A DNA stretch of 64,000 nucleotides from Rhizophagus irregularis (lineage: Eukaryota; Glomeromycota; Glomeromycetes; Glomerales; Glomeraceae), in the NCBI RefSeq assembly GCF_026210795.1, contig NC_089433.1, positions 5,295,001 to 5,359,000 of the forward strand, in the 5' to 3' direction. The notes below the pieces were generated by a model, which worked only from the letters and a program-made list of their open reading frames with translations, was not told the DNA's origin and did not search any database. This document shows positions 12,303 to 24,375 of the stretch, piece after piece. The position numbers were made by a program, and so were the translations under genes. How positions within the stretch are numbered: position 1 is the first letter of the stretch; each line of letters begins with the position of its first letter.

Positions 12303-14943
12303 AGGTTGTTACTGTAAACGTAAAACACAACCATATTATTTATTATTTGTTATGTTCGGATTTTTGGAAAGAACGTTCCGAAAAAATGGTATTTTTTTTT
12401 TTGTTAGAGAAAACTGATGGTATATATATATTTTGAAAGTATATATATACTTGTTTACAAGTAAAAAAATCGCGACTCGCGACTCGTGAGTAAAAAATGA
12501 TCGTATCTCATGATTCTGCAATTGATGATGTGCGGAGCTTGTATATCGCGCCTATCAATATTATCGATGTATAGTATCAGTATTTAATAAATATATTTAA
12601 AAACTCTCATAATATATTAAGTGGCTTAGTGATTAAAATAGTATAATTTTATGTCCGACATGATTATTTTAAATAATTGAGACATATTGTGATATTGTGG
12701 GAATAGGTGTGGGAATACAGTGATGGAAAAAAGATGATGTCAAAATCATTGTACTACATCACTTGAAATAATAAATCGGCAAAATCATCTAAATTTTTTG
12801 ATTTACAATTTTTTATATAGAATTATTTAAACACTAAGAATAGAGTAACGTCCCTTAGTTTGTAATTTGAATAATATCATTTTATTAACACTTTAAATAA
12901 ATTATATATTATTATACAGTTGATTATTCATAAAAATTTATTTATTGCAATGTAACGACTAGTGAGTAACGAGTAGTACCTTGAATTGAGAACCAAAATT
13001 AAAGTCGTTCAAATTCACAAAGATCTTAAATTTAGACGAAATCCGAATAACAATAAATGAATTAAATGTCATTAAGTCATGTCTTGGTATCATTTTTTTC
13101 ATATCTAATCATAAGAAGCCAATTTACTTTTTCACCAAATTAATGAAGAAAAATACAATATTAAATCAATGCGAAAATTATTTATTCCAATAAATATAAT
13201 GTAATAATTTTAAATATATATATCATGAAAAATAACCTTTAGCATTATACAAGTATAGTATAAAATATGATTATAAAGATAAGATCATTACTGGAAGATG
13301 TAATTATTACGTGTAACAAAATGGTAAAAATGATAAGCGGAATTATTTATTAATTTATTTACTATGATATGATAAAAAAAAAAGTATTATGAAAGCTATT
13401 GAAAAAAAAATTACCATATGAAAGTTTACGAAATATAATTTTAAAAATCGATGCGTAAACGAGGTCAATGTAGAAGAAGAAAGAAATAATATGTATAATG
13501 AAAGGATAGAATATATAGTTAGAATAATTAGTTCCAATAGTTATCAATTACGCAAAACAAATAAGCTTAGTGTGTGTTATTAAATAGTTAAATAAATTAA
13601 TACGTTTGGAATTCCGAGCGTTTTAGGATTGTTTCAAAAACCCTTTTCTTAAAAATTCTAACTTTATAAAGCTACTAGAAAAAACAAATATGTTTAGGTT
13701 GAGTTTATGTTTTTATGCAAACTCACGTCGATTTTCTTTTTACAGATCGTCTTTATGCGCAGTAACTGCATATAACGCCGACGACGATTGTTGTTTGTTG
13801 AGAAGTACCCCAAAAAACTATTGATGATTGTGCATATATCATCATATTATCTCGTGTTGAACAATTTTAACCTAATTAGTTAGTGTAATAATTTAATGTT
13901 AAACCTTTATAGGTAAAATACTAGAGTGCCACACAGACTAATTTATGAGCGACATTGAAATGTACTACAAATAATACTCGATTGGTAATAGTTTATTCAT
14001 TATTTTTTTATATAGAACATATTGTTAAACTACCATCCAACCTGCTTCGCATTTCAGCGATATTTCAATAATATGTTATACCGATAATTAATTTATATAA
14101 GCTTTTGTACAATATTGTTATAATATTGATCAGCTAAAAAACATCAGTCAATATAGTCTAAATAATCTTACTGGCTGAACGATAAGTCATTCGAATAATA
14201 GCAATTTAAGTAACGATTATTGATTTAACCATTTTATAATGGACAATAAAATAATAAATAGTAATATGAAAATTTTTTTTTTTAAGTTGGATCAAACTCA
14301 AATTGAAAAGTAAAACCGAAAGATTGTTCTAAAAGAAACCAAGCGGCGTTTTCATCAAATTAGTTCAACAATAATTATCATCTACAATTCGGTATCTACC
14401 GATTTAAAAGTTATTATCTTCAAATGGTGCAGTCAATTCTGCCAAACTTGGTTTCATGCTTTATCAGGTGTTATGCATTTTTCTATTGGCGTTTATATGA
14501 CTAATCATGCAATCTCTACAAGATTTAAATATAGACCATTTCGAAACTTCCATTTTTTTAGAAATTACATTCCAAATTTAGTATTTATTAATAGCGATTT
14601 AAAATGGATAATAAGTTGCTAGTCGTTCAATTAATATATTGTAATCCAAACAAACAATTTTTGTATGGGCTGAAACATTTTACTTGAAACATTTATTTGT
14701 TCGCAAATGTTGTGCGTAACAAGATAATTGATAAAAATAATATATAAATTATATAAATGAACCTACAGTATCTCATTTCAAAATTATTTTATTTGATTCT
14801 AAGATTCTAGGACAAATAACAATATATTTTAACGGTTATCTATCTTATTCACTAACGTTCCGATTTTTTTAACTTATTTTTTGCGAAACTATTACTTTAA
14901 ACAAAAACGTTTTCTAACGTTTTTTTATATTGTAATTTCGTCT
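12303..14943. other. 2.6 kb gene-poor AT-rich DNA
   Basis: Small ORFs on both strands have no supporting motif. The only structured signal is the hairpin repeat at 12,820-12,876, listed separately. Confidence 0.5.
12820..12876 (+). repeat. Copy 1 of the shared hairpin element
   Basis: GAATTATTTAAACACTAAG, then a short loop containing TAGAGTA, then CTTAGTTTGTAATTT. The arms are imperfectly complementary. This is the only one of five copies without an identifiable kinase exon next to it. Confidence 0.7.
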
Positions 14944-16107
14944 ATGAATCAAAGAAATATGATGAATAATTTTACTGATAACGTACCGATTTCTCAAGCT
15001 ATTCAAATGAATGAATGTAAATTCTTTCATTATACACCAGAAGATAATAATTTCTATCATATAACTTGTCAAATTATTTTACGAGGTTCTGTCTTAGATG
15101 ATCATGATTACGATCATGGATTTTGTTATCATGGCTCTACAATAAATTATTATGTTAAGTGCAAATTATTTTCACATCCTTTGATCATAAAAGTATTGAA
15201 TAAAGAAATATACGGGATGGATATTGACATGAATAACTTTGAACGAAAAAAATCATTGTCTTTGGATCAAATTTTAAATCTAGAACGAGACTTGAAACAA
15301 ATTCTTCCATTTTATCTTATGCAAAATCATATTCCTAAAAGTGAAGCAATAAGGATGGATTCTAATATAAATATGAATCAGATGAATGATAATCAAAACA
15401 ATTTTGGCAACGGAAATGGATTTTATCAAAATGGCATCGTAGACTATATTTACAATGTCACTCAACCACGGCAACTAATTGATTTCAACAATATCTCGCC
15501 TAAAAGAGAAATGAGACCAGGCTTCAATAGAAATTCAGATTCATTGTATAGAAATATTGGAAATAACATAATGGCGACACCGATGAATGACAATCAAAAT
15601 AATGTTAATGAAGTTGGAGGTTACATTCAAAATGTTATTCATCCGCAACAACAAGTTGATTTCAATAATGTGTCACCAGCTGAGAGAGAAATGAGACCAG
15701 TACATAATAATAATAGAAATACAAACATATCTCATGAGAATATTAAGGATAATTTGATGACAACACAAGTGACTTCAATAATGGATAATCAAAAAAATTG
15801 CTTACCTTATCAAAATGAAGTTGAAGATACTCAACAAACTGATCTCAATAATTTTCCACAATGTCAAATCCCTGAAAGAGGGACGATGTCAGATTATAAT
15901 TCACTTCAGAATGATGTATTAGCATATGATGTTTCAACTACTGATAATCATCGAGATACTCGCATCGCATCTCCACAGCCTGGTGAGAATATAACGACAC
16001 GAGATATTCCGATAACAGCCGTTGATCGAAATTATGATGATATAAATGGTATGCCATCCAATGATAACCACGATATAAATATTAACTCATCCGTAACAAC
16101 AGATTGA
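14944..16107 (+). CDS. Asn-rich protein of unknown function with degenerate internal repeats
   Basis: Single uninterrupted frame of 387 codons from the ATG at 14,944. An in-frame TTG lies upstream at 14,881, but the ATG is preferred. The N-terminal 120 residues look folded, with Cys, His and Tyr positions (K-F-F-H-Y-T-P-E-D-N-N-F-Y-H-I-T-C) and an amphipathic L-D-Q-I-L-N-L-E-R segment. The rest is Asn/Gln-rich and probably disordered. It holds about three degenerate copies of a 60-65 residue unit marked by M-N-D-N-Q-N-N, a Gln-rich Q-N-V-I-H-P-Q-Q stretch, D-F-N-N-x-S-P and R-E-M-R-P. No catalytic motif, signal peptide or membrane segment is visible. Family not recognised. Confidence 0.6.
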   Translation: MNQRNMMNNFTDNVPISQAIQMNECKFFHYTPEDNNFYHITCQIILRGSVLDDHDYDHGFCYHGSTINYYVKCKLFSHPLIIKVLNKEIYGMDIDMNNFERKKSLSLDQILNLERDLKQILPFYLMQNHIPKSEAIRMDSNINMNQMNDNQNNFGNGNGFYQNGIVDYIYNVTQPRQLIDFNNISPKREMRPGFNRNSDSLYRNIGNNIMATPMNDNQNNVNEVGGYIQNVIHPQQQVDFNNVSPAEREMRPVHNNNRNTNISHENIKDNLMTTQVTSIMDNQKNCLPYQNEVEDTQQTDLNNFPQCQIPERGTMSDYNSLQNDVLAYDVSTTDNHRDTRIASPQPGENITTRDIPITAVDRNYDDINGMPSNDNHDININSSVTTD

Positions 16108-16703
16108 TTTCCGATGAATACCGAAATTTTATCAAGAAATTAGTTTTCTCAACTCGTTTTACAAATTCTTCGTAAACATTTTTAAAAATTTATATTTAAA
16201 ATTGGCAAAATCCGTGAACATTTAAAAAAAATTCGACTTATACTTTAAAATTGGAAAAAATTTCACAACAATTTAAAAAAAATTCGATTTATACTTTTAA
16301 ATTGGCAAAATCTTCACTTAAAAATTCGTTCTAAACTGTATAAAATTTATGAATGTTACAATCGGTTTTATAGTTTATAGCAAATAATTAATTATGATGA
16401 TTCCTAAAAGGATTAAGCAATAAGAAAATAGAAAATGCGACTGAAAAATATTATTTTCAAATTTATGTTAAGAAATTAAATAAGAAATTAAATAATATCA
16501 ACACTTAAGTTTTTATAATCGCTATCATTAAAAAGTTTATTATGAAAATAAATTCGTACTATATCTGTAGCAAAATAATAATACCGCAATATACATATAT
16601 AATGCTTTATGCTTTGAAATTTCAATATCATTCTTTTAATTTAAGTACGTATTACTGTAATACAAGCATATGATTTACTATTCTAATTCTTTTATAAAGT
16701 AGT
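16108..16703. other. Intergenic; three short direct repeats after the stop codon
   Basis: Just past the stop, three loose copies of TTTAAAATTGGCAAAATC/T with AAAAATTCGA occur between about 16,180 and 16,320. Otherwise nothing is supported. Confidence 0.45.
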
Positions 16704-16796
16704 GTAATAACATTTTTCTAGGTTTATATCGTGATAAATATTATATAATTATTATATAATATTTATCACGATATAAATCTAGCAAAATGTTATTAC
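16704..16796. repeat. 93-nt near-perfect palindrome
   Basis: The left arm from GTAATAACATTTTTCTAG pairs with the right arm ending TCTAGCAAAATGTTATTAC. The symmetry centre is near 16,750 and there are only about two mismatches in 46 bp. It ends 22 bp before the left terminal repeat of the Tc1 element. It could be a palindromic miniature element or a fold-back scar. Confidence 0.85.
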
Positions 16797-16816
16797 GCGT
16801 TGTCAATCATCAAAAC

Positions 16817-18102
16817 TACAGTGTGTTGCAAAAAAAACCGGAATTTTATTCACATGACATAAATCGGACTTACGTACCCAATTTGTATCCGATTTGGAAA
16901 ATCTAAAATGGAAAATCGACATGACGATCATGACCATAAATCCCGACCTAATTCGTAAATAATATATTTATGTTTTTCCGAGCTACTGCGCCGCAAAATG
17001 ACAGTTTCAAAGAAAGAAAGGCAGCGACAAACAATTTTACAATTGTGGAGTGAGGGTATGCGTAAAGGGACTGAAATACACAAGATTACACGCATCCCAC
17101 TCTCCACTATATATGATAATATTAAAAAGTTAAAAGAGGATAACATAGTAAACCGAAAAAAGGGAAGTGGTCGCCCAAGGAAAATTACCGGCAAATTTTC
17201 CAGGTCCCTTGGACAAAGTATCCGAAGAGATACATCAGTTCCAACGAGGACTTTGGCCAAAAAATTGGGCCAAATGGGCCTTGAAGTATCCCACTCGACA
17301 GTTTCAAGGCACTTAACTGTCCATGGCTATAAAAAATCACTTCCAAGGGCGACCCCAATGCTTACTGCTGCGCATAAGCAAAAATGTATCGAATGGGCGC
17401 AGCAGCACATTAATGATAATTGGAACACAACACTTTTTTCGGATGAAACAGCCTTCCAACTCTTCCGGAACACTGTGAAGCGTTGGCATAAGAAAATTCG
17501 GCCAATACGCCCCATGCCAAAAGACAGAACAAAGATTTTTGCATGGGGCGGATTTTGCGTAACGGGCAAAACAAGTTTGTTTTGCTTCCGTCGAATAATG
17601 AATGCTGAATTTTATGTTGAGATCCTTGAAAATCATATTCCGGAGATTGATGCAATGCTCGGTGATGATTGGCGGCTCCAGCAAGACAATGACCCGAAGC
17701 ATACTAGCCGTCTTGCTAAAGAATTCCTCCAAAACAATGTCCCGGAAGTCATGGATTGGCCCTCAAATAGTCCTGACTTAAATCCGATAGAAAATTTATG
17801 GGCTATTGTTAAGGGGAATGTGGAGCGCCGAATGCCAAAAAATCTCAATGAATTGGAGAGTTTTATGGCAGAGGAATGGTCGGCAATTCCGGATACCATG
17901 ATAAAGAATCTCGCCGGTTCAATGAAACGACGTTGCGAGCTAATTATCGAAAATAATGGAGAACGAATCTCCTATTAAATTATATTAATAGAAAGAGCTG
18001 GTTTCTAGCTCTTAAATAAAAAAAAATTTACTATGTTTTTATATTCTCAATGTGAAGTTATGGCCGTTTACTTTATTCCGGTTTTTTTTGCAACACACTG
18101 TA
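16817..18102 (+). mobile_element. Complete Tc1/mariner element
   Basis: A 1282-bp element (16,819-18,100) has 26-bp perfect terminal inverted repeats starting CAGTGTGTTGC (16,819-16,844 and 18,075-18,100). It is flanked by TA on both sides (16,817-16,818 and 18,101-18,102). It carries one intact transposase gene. The perfect ends and open frame suggest recent activity. Confidence 0.95.
16998..17978 (+). CDS. Tc1/mariner transposase, DD34E type
   Basis: 326 residues, the usual length for Tc1 transposases. An N-terminal helix-turn-helix (about 10-50, including IPLSTIYDNIKKLKE) is followed by a GSGRPRK AT-hook-like linker (56-62) and a second helix-turn-helix (about 75-110). These bind the terminal repeats. 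The RNase H-like catalytic domain has D149 (FSDE), D230 (QQDND) and E265 (PIENLW), with 34 residues between the last two, giving a DD34E triad. It cuts and pastes the element at TA sites in the nucleus. No frameshift or stop. Several antisense ORFs over it are shadows. Confidence 0.95.
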   Translation: MTVSKKERQRQTILQLWSEGMRKGTEIHKITRIPLSTIYDNIKKLKEDNIVNRKKGSGRPRKITGKFSRSLGQSIRRDTSVPTRTLAKKLGQMGLEVSHSTVSRHLTVHGYKKSLPRATPMLTAAHKQKCIEWAQQHINDNWNTTLFSDETAFQLFRNTVKRWHKKIRPIRPMPKDRTKIFAWGGFCVTGKTSLFCFRRIMNAEFYVEILENHIPEIDAMLGDDWRLQQDNDPKHTSRLAKEFLQNNVPEVMDWPSNSPDLNPIENLWAIVKGNVERRMPKNLNELESFMAEEWSAIPDTMIKNLAGSMKRRCELIIENNGERISY

Positions 18103-18669
18103 TATATGGTATCATATGAAAATTTACTATTGAAGATTTTTTTGTAATCCCAATATAGTTTGAATTATTAGTATGGTTTATTCCGGCATTTTTTTCGAAA
18201 TTTACATTACGTTGCAGATTTTTTATAAATTTATTATTTGTAAATTAGCAAATATTTGAATGGCTTTTCTTTTGAGCTTGAATTTCACGTGCTCTTTTCA
18301 AGTGACGGGCTTGTTTTATTACAAAATTGCTATAAAATCATATCACGTGATAAAGTCAATTACGAAATTTTATTATTAAAAATTATTGATAATAATGTAT
18401 TGATTTTACCCAAATAGTATATATTTATAATAATATAAGCTACTTTAATGCAAAATATTTATTTGCAGTAATTTTATGAAGATTACCACTATTACCATTA
18501 AGTTTTCAGTAAACAAAGAAATATGTGAATCGTGTGATGTTGCACAAAGGTTGATCAGTAGACAATATTAAAGTTTAATGTTGCACAACTAATTTTGTAA
18601 ATAAATTTTTTTTTCCCTTTTACGCACCGTTTAAATAAAATTCAAATAAATGACTATATTATTGACGTC
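18103..18669. other. Upstream region of the kinase pseudogene
   Basis: No gene. A CACGTG pair at 18,286-18,291 and 18,344-18,349 lies about 320-380 bp before the pseudogene start. Confidence 0.45.
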
Positions 18670-19751
18670 ATGTCTACCATTCGAAGAGAATTAGTTTATC
18701 AAGCAACCAATAGAGCAAGGTCATTGCTTGATTATAACATTTACAAGGGACTCCATAACCAATATGAATTTATAAAACAAACAATTCTTACTGATAGCTC
18801 TCTTACGGAAGATGAAAAAACTGAAGCAATAAGATTAACTACTAAAGATTATGACCGAAATAAAATTCTTTTTAATGAAGGAATAAGAAGAATTTGTGAA
18901 AATTGCAACAAAGAATGTTTAGCTACATTATATTGCGAATATTGTGTTCAAGATTATTTAAAAGAAAGATTTTCAAATTAGACATCTGGAAATAATGATA
19001 TTGATAAATTAATACAAAATTGTCAATTGGAAGCACTTAGCCCGAATATGATAGTAGAATGGATCCCATATAATAATTTAAAGAATATTAAATACCTAAC
19101 TGAAGGTGGATTCTCTAAAATTTATACAGCAGACTGGATTAATGGACCGTATGAAGAATGGGATTCTAAAAAACAGCAATTAGAAAGAATGAAAGTGCCC
19201 GGAATACAAAATTTAGTAGCTAATACTTAAAGAATTAGAAGATATTGAAGGCGCAAGTCAAAGTTTGTTTGAAGAGGTTTGTGATCTAAACATTTAAAAA
19301 ATTCACACTTAAGAATTTTTTAATTACTTACAAATATAAAAAATATTTTATATAGGCTAAATCACACTTAAATATAAGCAGTAAATACCCAAGAATTGTC
19401 GATTGTGCTGGTTTAACAAAAAATCAATCAAATGGTAATTATATGCTAGTAATCATGAGAATGGATGTAAATTTAAGAGAATATTTATTACAAAATCATA
19501 ATCAATTTAAAACAATAAAAAGATATTATTGGGCGTTTTTTATAAAACTAGTAACGATTTTGTTGATCATTTGTTGATCATTTATTTTAAATTTATTATA
19601 AAATTTTGTCACGAGATTTTCTATGGAAATCATTTCTCAATTTGTTATTAAAACACCTGCTGAATTGCCTCGAAATTGAAAATCATTTCCCTTTTTATAA
19701 AAAAATTTCCTTTTTGGTAAAAAACTCTCAGATTAATCTTATATAACTTTA

Positions 19752-19850
19752 TTGTCAATGACAATGTCAATGTCAGTGACAATGTCAATGACAATGTCAA
19801 TGTCAATGTCAATGTCAATGTCAATGTCAATGTCAATGACAATGACAATG
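19752..19850 (+). repeat. Hexanucleotide array (GTCAAT/GACAAT)n
   Basis: About 16 tandem copies of a 6-bp unit, GTCAAT with GACAAT and GTCAGT variants. It produces a spurious Ser-Leu-Thr-rich minus-strand ORF. Confidence 0.95.
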
Positions 19851-20169
19851 AAAAAAACTTCTAATGCCAACTTTTCGCAAAAACTCTTCCTGTGCCACTA
19901 AAAGTCCCTGTTAAATTGTTGCATCATTCAATATTTGCATAATTTCATTTTTTTGTTGATCATTAAAATTTCATAAAATATTGCAAAAAAATAAAAAAAT
20001 TGTAAAAAAAACGTTTCAGCGTTTTTTCATATAATATTATTAAAAAAAATGCCAAAAACTTTTTTTTTTGCATTACTATTAAGAAAAAAACGTTTTGGAA
20101 TTTTTCCATATAAAATTATAAAAAAAATAACACAAAAACGTTTTTTCTTCATTTTTTATTTTTTTAACA

Positions 20170-21890
20170 AAAAATGTCAAGACTGACGTTTTTAATTAAA
20201 AAAAACCAATATTTTTTTGATTTTTAATCACAAAAATGTCAAGTCTGACGTTTTTAATTAAAAAAATCATTTTTTTTTGATTTTTTAATTAAAAAACGTC
20301 AAGTCTGACGTTTTTAATTAAAAAAAAACCAATATTTTTTTGATTTTTATTTTTTAATCACAAAAATGTCAAGTCTGACATTTTTTAATTAAAAAATCAT
20401 TTTTTTTGATTTTTTAATTACAAAAACGTCAAGTCTGATGTTTTTAACTAAAAAAATCAATTTTTTTGATTTTTAATTACAAAATTGTCAAATCTAACAT
20501 AAAAAATAATTTTTTGAATCATAAAAATGTCAAATCTGACGTTTTTAATTAAAAAATCATTTTTTTTTATTTTTAATCACAAAAATGTCATGTCTGACGT
20601 TTTTTAACTAAAAAAATCATTTTTTTTTGATTTTTTAATTAAAAAACGTCAAGTCTGACGTTTTTTAACTAAAAAAATCATTTTTTTTTTTGATTTTTTA
20701 ATTAAAAAACGTCAAGTCTGACGTTTTTTAACTAAAAAGTCATTTTTTTGATTTTTTAATTACAAAAACGTCAAGTCTGACGTTTTTTAACTAAAAAAGT
20801 CATTTTTTTGATTTTTTAATTACAAAAACGTCAAGTCTGACGTTTTTTAACTAAAAAAGTCATTTTTTTGATTTTTTAATTACAAAAACGTCAAGTCTGA
20901 CGTTTTTTAACTAAAAAAGTCATTTTTTTGATTTTTTAATTACAAAAACGTCAAGTCTGACGTTCTTTAACTAAAAAAGTCATTTTTTTGATTTTTTAAT
21001 TACAAAAACGTCAAGTCTGACGTTTTTTAACTAAAAAAGTCATTTTTTTTTGATTTTTTAATTACAAAAATGTCAAGTCTGACGTTTTTTAACTAAAAAA
21101 GTCATTTTTTTGATTTTTTTAATTACAAAAACGTCAAATCTGACATTTTTAATTAAAAAAATCATTTTTTTTATTTTTAATCACAAAAATGTCATGTCTG
21201 ACATTTTTTAACTAAAAAAGTCATTTTTTTTTGATTTTTTAATTACAAAAACGTCAAGTCTGACGTTTTTTAACTGAAAAAGTCATTTTTTTTGATTTTT
21301 TAATTACAAACACGTCAAGCCTGACGTTTTTTAACTAAAAAAGTCATTTTTTTGATTTTTTAATTACAAAAACGTCAAGCCTGACGTTTTTTAACTAAAA
21401 AAGTCATTTTTTTTATTTTTAATTACAAAATTGTCAAATCTAACGTAAAAAATAATTTTTTGAATCATAAAAATGTCAAATCTGACGTTTTTAATTAAAA
21501 AATCATTTTTTTTTATTTTTAATCACAAAAATGTCATGTCTGACGTTTTTAACTAAAAAAATCATTTTTTTTTTATTTTTTAATTAAAAAACGTCAAGTC
21601 TGACGTTTTTTAACTAAAAAAGTCATTTTTTTGATTTTTTAATTACAAAAACGTCAAGTCTGACGTTTTTTAACTAAAAAAGTCATTTTTTTGATTTTTT
21701 AATTACAAAAACGTCAAGTCTGACGTTTTTTAACTAAAAAAGTCATTTTTTTTGATTTTTTAATTACAAAAACGTCAAGTCTGACGTTTTTTAACTAAAA
21801 AAGTCATTTTTTTGATTTTTTAATTACAAAAACGTCAAGTCTGACGTTTTTAATAAAAAAATCAATTTTTTTTATATTTAATTATAAAAA
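20170..21890 (+). repeat. 60-bp minisatellite with a palindromic core, 29 copies
   Basis: The core ACGTCAAGTCTGACGT and its variants occur 29 times by my count, at close to 60-bp spacing. It is separated by TTTTTTAACTAAAAAAGTC and TTTTTTTGATTTTTTAATTA tracts. Between 20,761 and 21,060 the period is exactly 60 bp and several units are identical. Each core flanked by A5/T5 can fold into a hairpin with a 4-nt loop. A set of variant units (AAATCTAAC, AAATCTGACG, ATGTCTGACG) recurs 945 bp apart (from about 20,486 and 21,431), showing higher-order duplication. No ORF, and not a CRISPR array. Confidence 0.95.
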
Positions 21891-24025
21891 CGTTTGATGA
21901 CCCGACCCAAAATTTTCGAGTCAATCTGACAGTATAATGATTATAACTCACTAATAATTACCAAGTTACTCTAGTTACATGGAAAGAAAGAATTAAAATT
22001 GCTTTTTTAATAATTAATGCACTTCAATGGATTCAGGAAGAGAATTCAATTCATAGAGATTTGCATTCTGGAAATATATTATATTCACAACATAATGATT
22101 CTTGGTGTATTAGTGATCTTGGTTTTTGTGGTCATGTAGATAAATCACCAAAAAGTATATATGGAAATCTTCCATATATTGCACCTGAAATTATTTCTGG
22201 AAGAAAATATACTTTTGCATCTGATATTTATAGTATTGCAATGCTTATGTGGGAAATTTCATCTGGACGACCTCCTTTTAATAATCATGAAAATGATTAC
22301 TATCTTGCAATGAATATAGTTAATGGTATAAGACCAAGAATAGTATCAGGAACTCCTTTAGAATATAAAAATTTAATGAAACAATGTTGGGATGCCGATC
22401 CATTAAAAAGGCCCGACATTTATACACTTGTAAACAAAATGAGTGGAATTAATGCATTATTTCAAAATATACCAAATTAATTAGATGCAGACAACGATTT
22501 AGAAACAAATAATTCAGAAACAAATTATTCATCAAGCAGCAGATTATTTAATACAAGTAAAATTCATCAATTTGAAAATTTCCCTGAACCAAGAAATGCA
22601 ACAGAAGGTATTAATATTTATTGCTAAATTTTTTATTACCAGTTATTTTTATTAGTATTTTTTTTTTTAAAAAAAAATCCATTAATAATAGAAGAGCAAG
22701 AAGGTAACATAAAATTAATGGTTTATTTATTTATGGCTGAAGCTTTTTATTAAATAACTTAAAAATTTATTTTAATAGCATTTCATAGTAAATCCTATAA
22801 ATTTAGCATTCCTCAAAATAGTAAGTAAACTTTACTTAATTTTTACATATGATAATACATTTAAATAATTATTTTTTTTTATTTTCAGTCAATGACTTTA
22901 GCAATTCAAGTAATCAAAATTATGATAATACATCTAAATCAAACAGTGTTTCAAAAGGTATAATAATTAGTTATTAAAAATTTATTGACATAACCTTTGT
23001 ATAAAGTACTAACATAATGTTTTAAAATGTATAATAACAACACATTGCCTAAAGTATTTAACAATCTAAAAATAAATTCAAAAAATGGTAAGTAAAATAT
23101 TTAATACATATTGTAAGAATTTTGATAAAATATATTAGTTTCTAATTAAAATTATTATAGATATTTTTAAAGAAGATGCAATAAAACAGAAAATTAAAAG
23201 ACAAGATCGTGATGTTAATGGTACTAATAATTAAAATATAATATAATATTAGTATTTTTTGTAATGTTATTTACTAATATTAACTTTTTTCTTTATTCTA
23301 TTTTAGACATGCAAATTGAAGAATTTGCTTTTGAACAATCTGTATCCCAAACTGATCAAATTACAATAATTGGTAAAAAAGAATACAATTGTTTGTTAAT
23401 TATAATAATCTATATAATTTAATACTTATCAAAAAACAAATTTATAGATAACAACAATGAGGAAAAGGGCAAATCTAAAAGAATTTATTCAGTTATTATG
23501 ATGATATGAAAATTGTATTATTTAAAATAAACTATATTAAAAAACAAACTTTTTGTTTATTTAATAATAAATCCAAAAAGATTAAATTAAATATCAATAA
23601 GGGTAATTAATTATTTTAAATAAAATTTTAATTTATTATAATAATGTGTATAAATTTAAATATACTATATAAAATTATGCTAGCCAATTTTCAATATATA
23701 CAAAGAAATTATATTGCAGATGATGGTAAGGAATTATTATTTATTCCTTTCATTACTGAATTAAACATAATTATATTTATAATATATATAGATGAAAATG
23801 ATATTTCTAATAACCCAAACTTACATTCGGAGGGTCAAGATGAATTTGAAATTCCAGAAGGTAATTTAATAATTTATCAACATTATTTGATTTTATTTCA
23901 ATAATACTACAAAATGTTGACTTTTTTACGATTTATTTATTTCCATTTTTATTAGATGGGTTTGAATAGGGAATATTTTATAAATTTCTGATTTAAATTT
24001 CTATCTTTATTATGATTATTGCCTG

Positions 24026-24097
24026 GAATTATTTAAACACTAAGTCTAGAGTAGTGAAATTTAACGCGAGTTACTTAGTTTGTAATTTAAATAATTC
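24026..24097 (+). repeat. Copy 2 of the shared hairpin element
   Basis: GAATTATTTAAACACTAAG, loop with TCTAGAGTA, then CTTAGTTTGTAATTTAAA. It lies about 70 bp beyond the last exon of the kinase pseudogene. Confidence 0.8.
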
Positions 24098-24375
24098 ATT
24101 TCATTTTGTCATTCATTTATTTTTTTTTTTATATTTTATGATTTGTTCAATTATAAGCTTTAAAGAATAACACTTTTATATATGCGAATAAACTTGAACA
24201 AATTGAACTATATAAATACATATCCTGTTAAAATAAAGTGTATTACAATGCGAAATTAAGATATTTTACACCTACAAATCAATTTTGTTTCATTATTAAA
24301 ATATACTCTTTTTAATATTTTTTTTATATAAATTTTTTTTTTTTAACAATTTCTAAAAAAATAAAAATTTAAAAA

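Larger units (their letters stand above)
19511..21966. mobile_element. 2.46 kb insertion inside the kinase pseudogene
   Basis: Comparison with the intact paralogue shows the coding sequence for N-H-S-R-L-T-W-K-E-R interrupted at this point. The insert has no long ORF. It contains a hexanucleotide array, GTTGATCAT repeats and a 1.7 kb minisatellite, and ends with a GACCCGACCCAAAATTTTCG motif followed by TCAATCTGAC. I could not identify a clean TSD or terminal inverted repeats, so whether it arrived as a transposon or grew as a satellite is open. Confidence 0.65.
18670..23970 (+). pseudogene. Kinase pseudogene (paralogue of the 59,205 gene), split by an insertion
   Basis: Exon 1 (18,670-19,276) aligns with the intact paralogue from M-S-T-I-R onward, including the C-E-N-C-N ribbon and G-G-F-S loop. 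A TAG at 18,979-18,981 replaces the Trp codon of the family W-T-S-G motif, and a 4-bp insertion near 19,225 shifts the frame before the ATP-binding lysine. Exon 2 resumes at 19,356 and is cut near 19,510 by a 2.46 kb insertion, then continues at about 21,967 with T-W-K-E-R and the whole C-lobe (HRDLHSGN, DLG, APE). A further stop is at 22,478. Downstream small exons persist, including the 12-nt micro-exon (22,692-22,703), 22,779-22,820 and others to about 23,965, some with lost splice sites. Non-functional as a kinase. Confidence 0.85.

Noticed and set aside
17327-17899. Minus-strand ORFs of 80-131 codons
   Set aside because: They lie inside the transposase gene on the opposite strand and have no motifs.
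19648-19848. Thr/Leu repeat peptide
   Set aside because: Translation of the hexanucleotide array.
20170-21890. CRISPR-like regular repeat
   Set aside because: Spacers are not unique. The whole 60-bp unit repeats, and the setting is a eukaryotic gene insertion, so it is a minisatellite.
23644-23904. Independent 86-residue gene
   Set aside because: It is two small kinase exons with the intron read through (donor GTAAGG after GATGATG), part of the pseudogene.
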